Positions 1-7,461 of a DNA stretch of 10,167 nt are shown here, one piece after another. The notes under the pieces were generated by a model, which had not been told where the DNA came from, did not search any database, and worked only from the letters and a program-made list of their open reading frames with translations. Position 1 is the first letter of the stretch. Every line of letters begins with the position of its first letter. The position numbers were made by a program, and so were the translations under genes. Source of the stretch: an uncultured Rhodospirillaceae bacterium. GTDB taxonomy: Bacteria > Pseudomonadota > Alphaproteobacteria > Rhodospirillales > Casp-alpha2. The stretch spans positions 1-10,167 of the forward strand of contig CAJWVP010000077.1 in the NCBI GenBank assembly GCA_913048145.1. The letters are read 5' to 3'.

Positions 1-1173
1 GTCGGTACCGGAAATCGGGAAGTCTGGGGGTATCCACGCCGCGCATCGCTCCAACAGGCGAATGTAGGCTTCTGTGCGCTGGCGGGGCAGACGGGTCGTA
101 CCGGTCAGTTCCTCCGCCCATGCAAGCAGGGCCAGATCGCGGACCCGGCCGCCGCCCAGGCGCCGGATGGCGCGTTGTTCACCCGCATCACCCATGTTCG
201 CGTTGATCTTCTCATCCGGCGCGCTGAGCGCTACGAGGCGTTTGCGCTGGGCATTAGAGAGTTTTAACTGATCGGCCACGCGGTCGACGCCGGCCCGATC
301 CGTATTTAGAAGCGCCGCCAAATGGCGAATAGCATCTGGTTCCACCTTGTCGACGTTCAGGGCTCGCGTTTCTAACCAATTGACAATACGCAGGTGGTTG
401 ATGTCGCTGGCTTCGGGAAGGACTTGGTCCAGGACCTTATCGCTACGCATATGGACGCAAATCTCGGCGGGATTGGCGACCAGGAGGATCTTCAGCAATT
501 CATCACGGATGCGTTCCTTCGATATGGTCTGCAGTTTTTTGGCGCCGGCTCGGCAGGCAGCCTTGGCGTTCTGGTCCATGGCGCCGTGGCCGAACAGGCC
601 GTGGAAGCGGAAAAAACGGAGAATGCGCAGGTAATCCTCCTCCACCCGGTCGCGGGCGATGCCGATGAAGCGGACCCGCCCGTGCGCCAGATCGGAGATG
701 CCGTCAAAGGGGTCGAACACCGCGCCATCGGGCGAGGCTGACATCGCGTTGATGGTAAAATCTCGACGCTTGGCGTCCTCCAGCCAATCGTCGGTGAACT
801 CCACGGTGGCGTGGCGGCCATCCGTTTCCAAGTCGCGTCGCAGCGTTGTAATTTCAAAATGCGCCTTGTCGATGATGGCGGTGACCGTGCCGTGTTTTAG
901 GCCGGTGGGGACTGCATTAATGCCGTCGGCCTCTAGCAGCGCCATTACCGTTTCTGGACGGTCGGGGGTTGCGATATCGATGTCGGTGACAGGCCGGTGT
1001 GCGATGGCGTCACGTACGCAGCCGCCGATGAAACGCACCGACGTGCCTTTTGCTTCCAGCGCGGCGATGACCGTCCGCGTGGCCTTCGTCGATATCCAAT
1101 CCTGGATTGGCAATTGACCAGTTGTCGTGCTGGCGTTGGTAACCAGCGATACCTGGGAGCCAGTGGTCGTCAC
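1..1173 (-). CDS. cca: CCA tRNA nucleotidyltransferase (3' end outside window)
   Basis: The likely product adds or repairs the 3'-terminal CCA of tRNAs from CTP and ATP in the cytoplasm. The minus frame is open across all 391 codons in the window. Class II nucleotidyltransferase motifs are visible: GGCVRD (50-55), the metal-binding DIDIAT (64-69), RRDFTINAM (136-144), DPFDG (154-158) and EEDYLRILRFFRF (178-190). A helical C-terminal part follows, and the last residues (PISGTD) match the segment that normally precedes the family's C-terminal end, so only a short tail is missing. The start is GTG at 1173-1171. It overlaps the TGA of the upstream DUF6111 gene (GTGA), suggesting translational coupling. 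Bacterial poly(A) polymerase I is a close relative, but the motifs and the alphaproteobacterial setting favour the CCA enzyme. The first 25 or so residues look unconserved, so a later start is possible. Confidence 0.93.
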   Translation of the reverse strand, partial: MTTTGSQVSLVTNASTTTGQLPIQDWISTKATRTVIAALEAKGTSVRFIGGCVRDAIAHRPVTDIDIATPDRPETVMALLEADGINAVPTGLKHGTVTAIIDKAHFEITTLRRDLETDGRHATVEFTDDWLEDAKRRDFTINAMSASPDGAVFDPFDGISDLAHGRVRFIGIARDRVEEDYLRILRFFRFHGLFGHGAMDQNAKAACRAGAKKLQTISKERIRDELLKILLVANPAEICVHMRSDKVLDQVLPEASDINHLRIVNWLETRALNVDKVEPDAIRHLAALLNTDRAGVDRVADQLKLSNAQRKRLVALSAPDEKINANMGDAGEQRAIRRLGGGRVRDLALLAWAEELTGTTRLPRQRTEAYIRLLERCAAWIPPDFPISGTD

Positions 1174-1448
1174 TTGAAGGAAGGCGGGATAATCTTCCCG
1201 TCCTGGTAATGGGGGGATTGGTATTCGCCCTCACCGGGCGCCACGCCGGAGACCACGGCGATCCAGGTCAGGGAACCGGCCATCAAGACAAACCCGATGA
1301 GCACCGAGATGAACACGTGGGAATGCTCGACAACAGGGGGGGCCTCGCTGTTTTTTTCGGCGTGCCGTCGCTGCCACCACATGTAGGTCAGGTAAATCGC
1401 CAGGGGCAAAACCAGCGGCAGAAGGTAGTTGAGAAGAATGCGGCTCAT
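1170..1448 (-). CDS. DUF6111 family small membrane protein
   Basis: A 92-residue inner-membrane protein of unknown function. Two hydrophobic segments are clear, at about residues 4-24 and 45-68, separated by a charged linker (QRRHAEKNSE). The C-terminus (about 69-92) is polar and carries GEYQSPHYQDGKIIPPSFK, which resembles the conserved tail of DUF6111 proteins; I make that family call from memory. The start is ATG at 1448, with a GGAGAGAG-like ribosome site about 10 nt upstream. It lies 24 bp after the Nudix gene stop, and its own stop overlaps the GTG start of cca, so it is very likely co-transcribed with both. A run of seven A and a run of seven C occur in its mRNA around codons 31-37 (see findings). 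No enzymatic motif is visible. Confidence 0.85.
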   Translation of the reverse strand: MSRILLNYLLPLVLPLAIYLTYMWWQRRHAEKNSEAPPVVEHSHVFISVLIGFVLMAGSLTWIAVVSGVAPGEGEYQSPHYQDGKIIPPSFK

Positions 1449-1472
1449 AGTTCGAAACTCTCTCCGGCGTCC

Positions 1473-2072
1473 TCAAGGCTCTGTCAGGACCTGATAAAGA
1501 TTGACTAGCATCCCTGCGGTTGCGCCCCAAATATAATAGCCATTGTAGGGCATGGCATAGAAGTACCGTTTTTCACCCCGATAGTCGCGGCTGTGACGCT
1601 CGTGGTTGCTGGGATCCATGAGGAATTTCAGAGGCACCTCGAAGACCTCAGCCACTTCGAAGTCGTCGGGTTTGATGTCGAACGGGGGCGTGACTAGGCC
1701 AACCACCGGGGTCACGGAAAACCCGGTGCGCACCCTGTACTGGTCCAATCGGCCGAGGACATCGATGTGACGCCGGTGTAGGCCGACTTCTTCCTCCGTT
1801 TCCCTGAGCGCAGTCGCCTCGGGGCTCTCATCGCCGGGGTCCACGTGACCGCCGGGAAAGCTGACCTGACCGGGATGATGGGCTAGGTGATTCGTCCGTT
1901 GGGTAAGCAGCGCCGTAAGGCCGTCTTTGCGTTCCACAAGGGGTACCAGAACGGCAGCCGGCACCAGCTTGTCATGGTCGTCCAAGCCCTGGTTGAGATT
2001 ATGGTCGCCACGGTCCGTACCCTCCCTAGATTCGCGGCCGCGCAAGCGTTTGATTATCAGGTCTCTATCCAC
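1473..2072 (-). CDS. Nudix hydrolase, CoA pyrophosphatase type (NudL-like)
   Basis: Proteins of this branch hydrolyse coenzyme A or related CoA compounds to 4'-phosphopantetheine and 3',5'-ADP. The 199-residue product carries the CoA-Nudix signature at about 55-75 (LLTQRTNHLAHHPGQVSFPGG). It runs straight into the Nudix box (75-98), in which RETEEEVGL supplies the metal-binding glutamates. As is usual for the CoA subfamily, the box has aspartate (D81) where many Nudix boxes have glutamate. Further family-like segments are YRVRTGFSVTPVVG (112-125) and YYIWGATAGML (179-189). The start is GTG at 2072, chosen for the AGGGGAGA just upstream. The first 35 residues are polar and variable. The gene sits 39 bp after the DUF1285 stop and 24 bp before DUF6111. 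Substrate is inferred from family, not shown. Confidence 0.92.
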   Translation of the reverse strand: MDRDLIIKRLRGRESREGTDRGDHNLNQGLDDHDKLVPAAVLVPLVERKDGLTALLTQRTNHLAHHPGQVSFPGGHVDPGDESPEATALRETEEEVGLHRRHIDVLGRLDQYRVRTGFSVTPVVGLVTPPFDIKPDDFEVAEVFEVPLKFLMDPSNHERHSRDYRGEKRYFYAMPYNGYYIWGATAGMLVNLYQVLTEP

Positions 2073-2076
2073 GCCG

Positions 2077-2084
2077 TCTCCCCT
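2077..2084 (-). promoter_or_regulatory. Ribosome binding site for the Nudix gene
   Basis: On the minus strand this reads AGGGGAGA and ends 4 nt before the GTG at 2072. It is the reason for choosing this GTG as the start. An ATG a little further upstream (2092) is in another frame and leads only to a very short reading frame. Confidence 0.6.
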
Positions 2085-2111
2085 GCGGTCATGTCGGCTC
2101 TTGTGGCGGAG

Positions 2112-2711
2112 CTATTCTTCTCCGGGCGCGTCGCCGATCACATGAAAGACACCAGCGCTCCATACCCCCAAGACATGCGCTCCATCAACCGTTTCTGCAA
2201 CTGCCGCGTCGACGAGGTCGTAGAAGACGGCCCGGTGGATTCGTGCCTCAAGGCCGTTGTCCAGGTGGAGATAGGGCGATGGCTCGGCTGTTTCCGGATC
2301 CACGTCGACCCGCAGTGCATGATCCGGCGACAGGGTATATACGGTTTCCACCAGGGTCTCGAACCGAATGGTCTGTTCCGCGCCTTCACCTTCTATCTTC
2401 AGATCGACAATTATATGTGCAACATCGTCGACCCGTACCGGTGCGATTTCCACCGGCGTGATCAACCAATGGTTTCCGGCGTCGTCGCACCGAAGTATCG
2501 TCGAAAACATCTTCACCAGTTCTTTACGTAGGATCGGAGAGCCTTGATGATACCAGGCACCATGACGGTCGATGTGCATCCCGATGTCACCGCAGACCCG
2601 TTGCCGGGACGTGGGCGAAAACCCCACTGGCACTTGAATTTCTGCAGCGCCATGAACACGTTGAGAAATGCCTTGCGACAAATTGGTGAGGTCAGGTCCA
2701 TTTTTGGTCAT
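2112..2711 (-). CDS. DUF1285 family protein
   Basis: A soluble 199-residue protein of unknown function. It has no signal peptide or membrane segment. DUF1285-like landmarks are CGDIGMHI (40-47), GSPILRKELVKMFSTIL (57-73), LITPVE (84-89) and a C-terminal segment with LHLDNGLEARIHRAVFYDL (148-166). The frame could extend to an ATG at 2774, but the extension would run into the divergent MoxR gene and looks unconserved, so the ATG at 2711 (MTKNGPDLTN) is preferred. The ribosome site there is weak (GGGACG). This is the first gene of the leftward group and is divergent from the MoxR operon with 41 bp between the starts. From memory, DUF1285 genes often lie beside MoxR-DUF58-DUF4159 clusters in alphaproteobacteria, suggesting a related role. 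Confidence 0.88.
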   Translation of the reverse strand: MTKNGPDLTNLSQGISQRVHGAAEIQVPVGFSPTSRQRVCGDIGMHIDRHGAWYHQGSPILRKELVKMFSTILRCDDAGNHWLITPVEIAPVRVDDVAHIIVDLKIEGEGAEQTIRFETLVETVYTLSPDHALRVDVDPETAEPSPYLHLDNGLEARIHRAVFYDLVDAAVAETVDGAHVLGVWSAGVFHVIGDAPGEE

Positions 2712-2752
2712 AATCGTCCCAATATACCTTTTCGGATCCAGGAGACGCGCAC
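2712..2752. promoter_or_regulatory. Short divergent intergenic region between two operons
   Basis: This 41-bp gap separates the start codons of the DUF1285 and MoxR genes, so both leader regions lie here and the promoters must extend into the opposite gene's 5' coding region. An AT-rich core (AATATACCTTTT, 2721-2732) could supply a -10 element for either strand (TATACC plus, TATATT minus). No convincing -35 element was seen. AGGAG at 2740-2744 is the MoxR ribosome site, 8 nt before its GTG. Confidence 0.5.
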
Positions 2753-3787
2753 GTGAATGCCACCGTTGACACAATAGACCAGGATAATGAAACCTCGGAG
2801 GTAATCAATTCCAAGGCAATGCTGGAAGGCGTAGACAAGCTTGGCGGTGATATGGCCGCTGTCCGAGAGGCCATTGGCAAACACATCTACGGTCAAGACA
2901 ACGTCATTGAAGAAACTCTGGTCACCTTGTTGGCCGGAGGGCACCTTTTGCTCATTGGTGTGCCGGGCCTCGGCAAGACCCGGTTGGTCGAAACCCTGGG
3001 CGCCGTCGTCGGCATGGACTGCCGCCGGGTGCAATTCACGCCGGATCTTATGCCGGCGGATATCTTAGGCTCGGAAGTTCTAGAGGGATCGGATGCCGGT
3101 GGACGGACGTTCCGTTTCATTCGTGGTCCCGTATTCTGTCAGATGCTGATGGCTGATGAAATCAACCGAGCCAGCCCACGGACCCAATCGGCGCTCCTTC
3201 AGGCCATGCAGGAACACCGCGTCTCTGTGGCCGGAGAATATCATAACCTTCCGTCGCCCTTTCATGTGCTGGCAACGCAAAACCCGTTGGAGCAGGAGGG
3301 CACCTATCCGCTGCCGGAAGCTCAGTTGGATCGATTCTTCATGCAGGTTGACGTTGACTATCCGGACCTGAGCGCGGAACGCGACATTCTGGTCAATACA
3401 ACGGGTGCCGACGAGACTGATCCCGAGCGTGTCATGGGCCCGGACGAGCTAATCGCCAGCCAGGCCTTGGTGCGCCGCGTTCCTGTTGGTGAGAAGGTGG
3501 CCGAGGCCATTCTTACACTGGTCCGCGCTGGACGGCCGGAAACTTCCGATCTGGATAACGTCCGCGAACACGTGTCCTGGGGTCCGGGCCCGCGGGCGAG
3601 CCAGGCGCTCATGTTGGGTGTACGCGCTCGCGCTATTATGGAAGGCCGGCTGGCGCCCAGCGTCGATGACGTGATCGCTCTGGCTCATCCCATCCTCCGC
3701 CACCGCATGGCGCTGACCTTTGCGGCGCGCGCTGAAGGCGTGACCTTGGCGTCGATTATCGACGGCCTGTGCGAACGGATTGGCTAA
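2753..3787 (+). CDS. MoxR-family AAA+ ATPase
   Basis: A 344-residue cytoplasmic ATPase. MoxR proteins are chaperone-like AAA+ machines that work with VWA-domain partners to mature protein complexes. Landmarks: Walker A GVPGLGKT (69-76), Walker B MLMADEINRA (131-140, with D135 and E136), sensor 1 ATQNPLEQEGTYPLPEAQ (174-191, N177), the arginine of LDRF (R194), and a sensor-2/lid segment (WGPGPRASQAL) followed by HPILRHRMAL near the C-terminus. All core catalytic elements are present. The start is GTG at 2753, with AGGAG 8 nt upstream; the next in-frame ATG (2819) has a poor ribosome site. It heads an operon with DUF58, BatA/DUF4159 and a VWA-like membrane protein, the standard context for this subfamily. 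Its target is not shown by sequence. Confidence 0.96.
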   Translation: MNATVDTIDQDNETSEVINSKAMLEGVDKLGGDMAAVREAIGKHIYGQDNVIEETLVTLLAGGHLLLIGVPGLGKTRLVETLGAVVGMDCRRVQFTPDLMPADILGSEVLEGSDAGGRTFRFIRGPVFCQMLMADEINRASPRTQSALLQAMQEHRVSVAGEYHNLPSPFHVLATQNPLEQEGTYPLPEAQLDRFFMQVDVDYPDLSAERDILVNTTGADETDPERVMGPDELIASQALVRRVPVGEKVAEAILTLVRAGRPETSDLDNVREHVSWGPGPRASQALMLGVRARAIMEGRLAPSVDDVIALAHPILRHRMALTFAARAEGVTLASIIDGLCERIG

Positions 3788-3817
3788 GCCAGCCGGGTGG
3801 ACAATATTGGCTTAGGG

Positions 3818-3824
3818 AAAGGAG
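3818..3824 (+). promoter_or_regulatory. Ribosome binding site deciding the DUF58 start
   Basis: AAAGGAG lies 5 nt before the ATG at 3830. This is much better than anything in front of the in-frame GTG at 3797, which is only 9 nt after the MoxR stop. The site moves the start 11 codons downstream of the longest frame. Confidence 0.75.
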
Positions 3825-3829
3825 AAGCC

Positions 3830-4732
3830 ATGTCACCGCGTTGGCGGACGGCGGCACATCAACAGGGCGGCACCCATAATCGGGCTGAGCAACTGGCGAC
3901 ATCAATCCCGCCGCTTTTGGTTGCGGCGGAACGCGTTGCGTCCACCGTATCCCAGGGGGTGCACGGTCGACGGCGGGTTGGGCAGGGCGAGACTTTCTGG
4001 CAGTTCAGGCGCTATGAGTTCGGGGACTCTGTGCAACTGATCGACTGGCGGCAATCGGCCAAGTCGGATCCCGTGTATGTGCGCGAGACCGAATGGGAAG
4101 CGGCCCAAAGCGTTTGGCTGTGGCGGGACGGATCGCCGTCCATGGCCTTCCAGTCCGGTCTGGGCATTGAGATGAAGCGTGAACGTGCAGATTTGCTGGT
4201 CCTTGCCCTGACATCGCTACTGGTGCGCGGCGGTGAGCGTGTGGCCTTGCTGGGGACGGGCATGAACCCTGCTTCGGGGCGCGCCGTCTTGAACCGCCTG
4301 TGGACGATGATCGAAGGCGGACAGACACCTAGCGACAGCTTGCCCAAGCCCGAGTTGCTGCCCCGCTTTGCGCGGGTGGTAATGTTCGGTGACTTCCTAT
4401 CGCCGCTGGATCAGGTGGCCGAGGTGATCGACGGGTTCGCGCATCGTGGCCTGCGTGGTCACCTGGTCCAGGTCTTAGATCCAGCGGAAGAACGGCTCCC
4501 CTACCTCGGACGGGTTCTCTTCGACGGACCTGAGCAAGAAGGGGAGGTGCTCATTTCCCATGTAGAATCGCTCCGAAACGACTACCAAGCGGAGTTGGGA
4601 CACCATCGGGATGGTTTGCGTGACCTGTGTCGTCGGTTCGGTTGGAGTGTTATTACCCATCGCACGGACCGGCCGCCGGAGCAGGTGCTAATGGCGCTAT
4701 ATCTCCAACTTTCGGATACGGTGAGGGCCTAA
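3830..4732 (+). CDS. DUF58 domain protein (VWA-like MoxR partner)
   Basis: A soluble 300-residue protein with no membrane segment or signal peptide. DUF58 proteins are VWA-fold partners of MoxR ATPases. The family signature is clear: GRRRVGQGETFWQFRRYEFGD (46-66) and DWRQSAKSDPVYVRETEWE (72-90). A MIDAS-type metal-site motif follows directly, D100-G-S102-P-S104 within LWRDGSPSM, so metal-dependent ligand binding is plausible. The rest alternates predicted strands and helices, as expected for a VWA fold (for example ARVVMFGDFLSPL, 181-193, and GHLVQVLDPAE, 210-220). Many DUF58 proteins have two N-terminal membrane helices; this shorter form lacks them and would act in the cytoplasm beside the ATPase. 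It begins 42 bp after MoxR and stops 2 bp before the next start codon. Confidence 0.93.
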   Translation: MSPRWRTAAHQQGGTHNRAEQLATSIPPLLVAAERVASTVSQGVHGRRRVGQGETFWQFRRYEFGDSVQLIDWRQSAKSDPVYVRETEWEAAQSVWLWRDGSPSMAFQSGLGIEMKRERADLLVLALTSLLVRGGERVALLGTGMNPASGRAVLNRLWTMIEGGQTPSDSLPKPELLPRFARVVMFGDFLSPLDQVAEVIDGFAHRGLRGHLVQVLDPAEERLPYLGRVLFDGPEQEGEVLISHVESLRNDYQAELGHHRDGLRDLCRRFGWSVITHRTDRPPEQVLMALYLQLSDTVRA

Positions 4733-4734
4733 GC

Positions 4735-7461
4735 ATGTGGACGGTAGGCGGGCTCTCGTTCCTGGTGCCTTGGGTCTTGGCCGCTCTGGCGGTGCTGCCC
4801 GTGATTTGGTGGCTGTTGCATCTCAATCCGCCCACGCCCCGGCGCATCGTTTTTCCGCCAATCGTCTTGCTGCAGCGTCTGACATCGCAACGCGAGAGCC
4901 CGGCCCGAATTCCGCCGTGGTTGCTGCTCCTGCGCCTGAGCTTGGCGGCGTTAATCATCTTGGGCGCAGCCGGACCCTTGTGGAACGCGGACACCGAACT
5001 GGAGGGCGCCGGACCGATTTATTTGGTTATTGATGACGGCTGGTCGGCCAGCAATGGCTGGTCCACCCGCCAGGCGACTATGCGCGATATCCTCGATCAT
5101 GCCGACCGGAATGGCCGACCGATGGTGGTAATAACCACGGCGCCGGTAGCGGAGGGCGCCGTGTGGGCACTGCCGCAGATGCAAAGCGCCGGAGAGGCGC
5201 GTCGCATGGTTGAGGGCCTGCAGCCGAAACCCTGGCGCACGGACCGGGTCCGGGCTTTCGAAACTTTGTTGAGCAGCGATGCGGTCAAAAACCAACAGGC
5301 CGGCGACGTGATCTGGTTGAGCGACGGGCTGGAGGAAGATGGGTTCGCGGATCGGCCGGAGGCTGCGACCGCGAGCCTGGCCAAACGTCTGCAGCAGCTG
5401 GGGCCAGTGACCGTGTTTTCCGATCCGGCGGTCCGCCTGCCGATCGTATTAACGCCGCCGCAAACAGAAGGCGTCGCCTTATTGGTGGAAGTGCGCCGGG
5501 TCCGAGCCAGTGTTAGCCGCGGCGTTCAGGTGCGTGCCTTGGCTGACGATGGCGAGGTTCTGGGGCGTTTGCCTCTGGTCTTTCCGCCAGGCGCTGCAGC
5601 GGCTTCGGGAAGCCTGGAATTGCCTTCTGAGCTTCGCAACAAAATGGCACGGCTGGAAATCTTGGGCGCGCGGACGGTGGGGGGGGTGGTTTTGGCGGAT
5701 GAACGCTGGCGTCGTCGCCCCGTTGGACTGCTGAGCCTCACGGGGGATGCGACTCCGCAGCCATTGCTGGACCCGCTCCACTACCTTGGACAGGCGATCG
5801 GTCCCTTCGCCGAGGTGCGCAAGGGCAGTGTCGCCGAGCTGTTCAAGCGCGGTCTGGCGGTTCTGATCATGGCAGACCCCGGCCGCTTGGGTGGTGATGA
5901 CTTGACGGCTATTCAAGCCTGGGTTGATCAGGGTGGCGTGGTACTTCGCTTCGCCGGCCCCCGGCTAGCTCGAGAGGCCGGCACGGCGGATCCGTTGCTG
6001 CCGGTCCAATTGCGCCCTGGCGGACGCGCCATCGGTGGAGCATTATCTTGGCGCAAACCGGAAAGCCTGGCGCCGTTCCCCGCAACAAGCCCGTTCTACG
6101 GCCTGTCGGTGCCCGAGGACGTGGAGGTTCGCCGTCAGGTTCTGGCTCAGCCGTCCTTGGACCTGGCTGATAAGACCTGGGCGCGGCTAAGCGACGGGAC
6201 GCCCCTGGTGACCGCTGCTAAACGCGGTCAGGGTTGGGTCGTCCTGGTTCATACGACGGCGAACGCGGAATGGTCCGACCTAGCGTTTTCGGGGCTCCAC
6301 GTGGGGATGTTGCAGCGGCTGGTCCGCCTGTCCCAAGGCGTCGTCGGCGAGGCCGGGATGGCGCCGCTCGCTCCCGTCGCGAACCTAGATGCCTTCGGGC
6401 GCTTGGGTGAACCGCCCGGTGGCGCGATAGCCATTCCTGGCACCGATTTCGCGACGACGGGTGTCTCGCCCCAGCACCCGCCTGGGTTCTATGGGACCAC
6501 CGCGGCGCGGCGCGCCTTGAACTTGTCTCAGAGCCTGCCGGATTTGATCGCTGCCGGGAGCTTGCCTGACGGTGTAAAGTCGCGCGGCTACGTAAGATCA
6601 CGCGCGGCGGACCTGAAGCCCTGGCTGTTCGGTGCGGCGGCTGTGCTGTTTCTCTTGGATTTATTAGTGAGTATGTGGGTGCGCGGTCTGCTGGGGGCGC
6701 TGATCCTGCGGACCGCTGCGATTCTTCTGGTCATGGGATTAGCGCCCCGCCCAGTAATGGCCGAAGATGAGTTCGCAAAGAAGAACAGTATTAAGACCCG
6801 TATGGCCTTCGTGATCACTGGAGATCGCCGGATCGATAGGATTAGCGAGGCAGGCCTGGCCGGTCTCAATTTGATCCTTTGGCGGCGTACGGCGGCGGAA
6901 CTCGGATCGCCCCAGGGGATCAATCCAGCGGTGGATGATCTTTCCTTCTTCCCGCTGCTCTATTGGCCGGTGGTCCCGGGGTACAACTTGCCGCAGGGAG
7001 CGGCGGCGCGGGTGGTAGAGTATCAACGTAACGGCGGCACGATCCTGTTCGACACCCGCGATCAGGCCTCCGATACGTCCAGTGGTACCTTGGCCCGGTT
7101 GTCGGGGGAGTTGGAGATACCGCAGTTGGTGCCAGTCTCGCGCAACCATGTGCTGACCAAATCATTTTACCTGTTGAGGGAATTTCCTGGCCGCTGGACG
7201 GGCGGCACGCTTTGGGTCGAGAAGGCCGGCGAGCGCATCAACGATGGGGTCTCTCCCGTTATCGCCGGCAGCCATGATTGGGCCGGCGCCTGGGCCGTCG
7301 ACGATCAGCAACGTCCGCTATTCCCCGTCGTGCCCGGCGGTGAACGCCAGCGCGAAATCGCGTATCGGTTCGGCGTCAACCTGGTCATGTACACCCTGAC
7401 TGGAAATTACAAGGCGGACCAAGTCCACATGCCGGCGATTATCCAGAGGCTTGGCCAATGA
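4735..7461 (+). CDS. BatA-like / DUF4159 membrane protein
   Basis: A 908-residue membrane protein. The N-terminus matches the BatA-type double-membrane segment: helices at about 6-28 and 60-82 around an arginine-containing loop (PPTPRRIVFPPI). A VWA-like region follows (LVIDDGWSAS, 98-106; WLSDG, 194-198) with a degenerate metal site, then an amidotransferase-like region (about 372-425, AVLIMADPGRLGGDDL and WVDQGGVVLRFAG). Two more helices lie at about 630-648 and 652-672. The second ends in PRPVMAEDE, which resembles a signal-peptide cleavage site. DUF4159 fills about 683-908 (FFPLLYWPVVPGY near 738-750, DTRDQ at 773-777). Most of the protein is probably periplasmic. It has no cysteine. The frame extends upstream into DUF58, but ATG at 4735 has GAGGG 7 nt before it and begins the conserved BatA-like segment. 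Its function is unknown beyond the link to MoxR. Confidence 0.92.
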   Translation: MWTVGGLSFLVPWVLAALAVLPVIWWLLHLNPPTPRRIVFPPIVLLQRLTSQRESPARIPPWLLLLRLSLAALIILGAAGPLWNADTELEGAGPIYLVIDDGWSASNGWSTRQATMRDILDHADRNGRPMVVITTAPVAEGAVWALPQMQSAGEARRMVEGLQPKPWRTDRVRAFETLLSSDAVKNQQAGDVIWLSDGLEEDGFADRPEAATASLAKRLQQLGPVTVFSDPAVRLPIVLTPPQTEGVALLVEVRRVRASVSRGVQVRALADDGEVLGRLPLVFPPGAAAASGSLELPSELRNKMARLEILGARTVGGVVLADERWRRRPVGLLSLTGDATPQPLLDPLHYLGQAIGPFAEVRKGSVAELFKRGLAVLIMADPGRLGGDDLTAIQAWVDQGGVVLRFAGPRLAREAGTADPLLPVQLRPGGRAIGGALSWRKPESLAPFPATSPFYGLSVPEDVEVRRQVLAQPSLDLADKTWARLSDGTPLVTAAKRGQGWVVLVHTTANAEWSDLAFSGLHVGMLQRLVRLSQGVVGEAGMAPLAPVANLDAFGRLGEPPGGAIAIPGTDFATTGVSPQHPPGFYGTTAARRALNLSQSLPDLIAAGSLPDGVKSRGYVRSRAADLKPWLFGAAAVLFLLDLLVSMWVRGLLGALILRTAAILLVMGLAPRPVMAEDEFAKKNSIKTRMAFVITGDRRIDRISEAGLAGLNLILWRRTAAELGSPQGINPAVDDLSFFPLLYWPVVPGYNLPQGAAARVVEYQRNGGTILFDTRDQASDTSSGTLARLSGELEIPQLVPVSRNHVLTKSFYLLREFPGRWTGGTLWVEKAGERINDGVSPVIAGSHDWAGAWAVDDQQRPLFPVVPGGERQREIAYRFGVNLVMYTLTGNYKADQVHMPAIIQRLGQ

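Noticed and set aside
492..857. Minus-strand open frame of 121 codons in the CCA enzyme region
   Set aside because: It is the wrong minus frame. The neighbouring frame reads continuously through all nucleotidyltransferase motifs.
1887..2531. Plus-strand open frame of 214 codons across the Nudix and DUF1285 genes
   Set aside because: It runs across two genes that have recognisable family motifs on the other strand and shows no motif of its own.
3797..3829. Upstream GTG start for the DUF58 gene
   Set aside because: It would add 11 residues, but it has no good ribosome site. The ATG at 3830 has AAAGGAG at ideal spacing.
4627..4734. Upstream extension of the BatA/DUF4159 frame into DUF58
   Set aside because: The extension overlaps the conserved DUF58 C-terminus. 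ATG 4735 has its own ribosome site and begins the recognisable membrane segment.
5679..5686. Run of eight G in the 908-residue protein gene, considered as a phase-variation tract
   Set aside because: The frame is intact and the run encodes an ordinary GGV stretch. A single short tract deep inside a housekeeping-type gene is weak evidence for phase variation.
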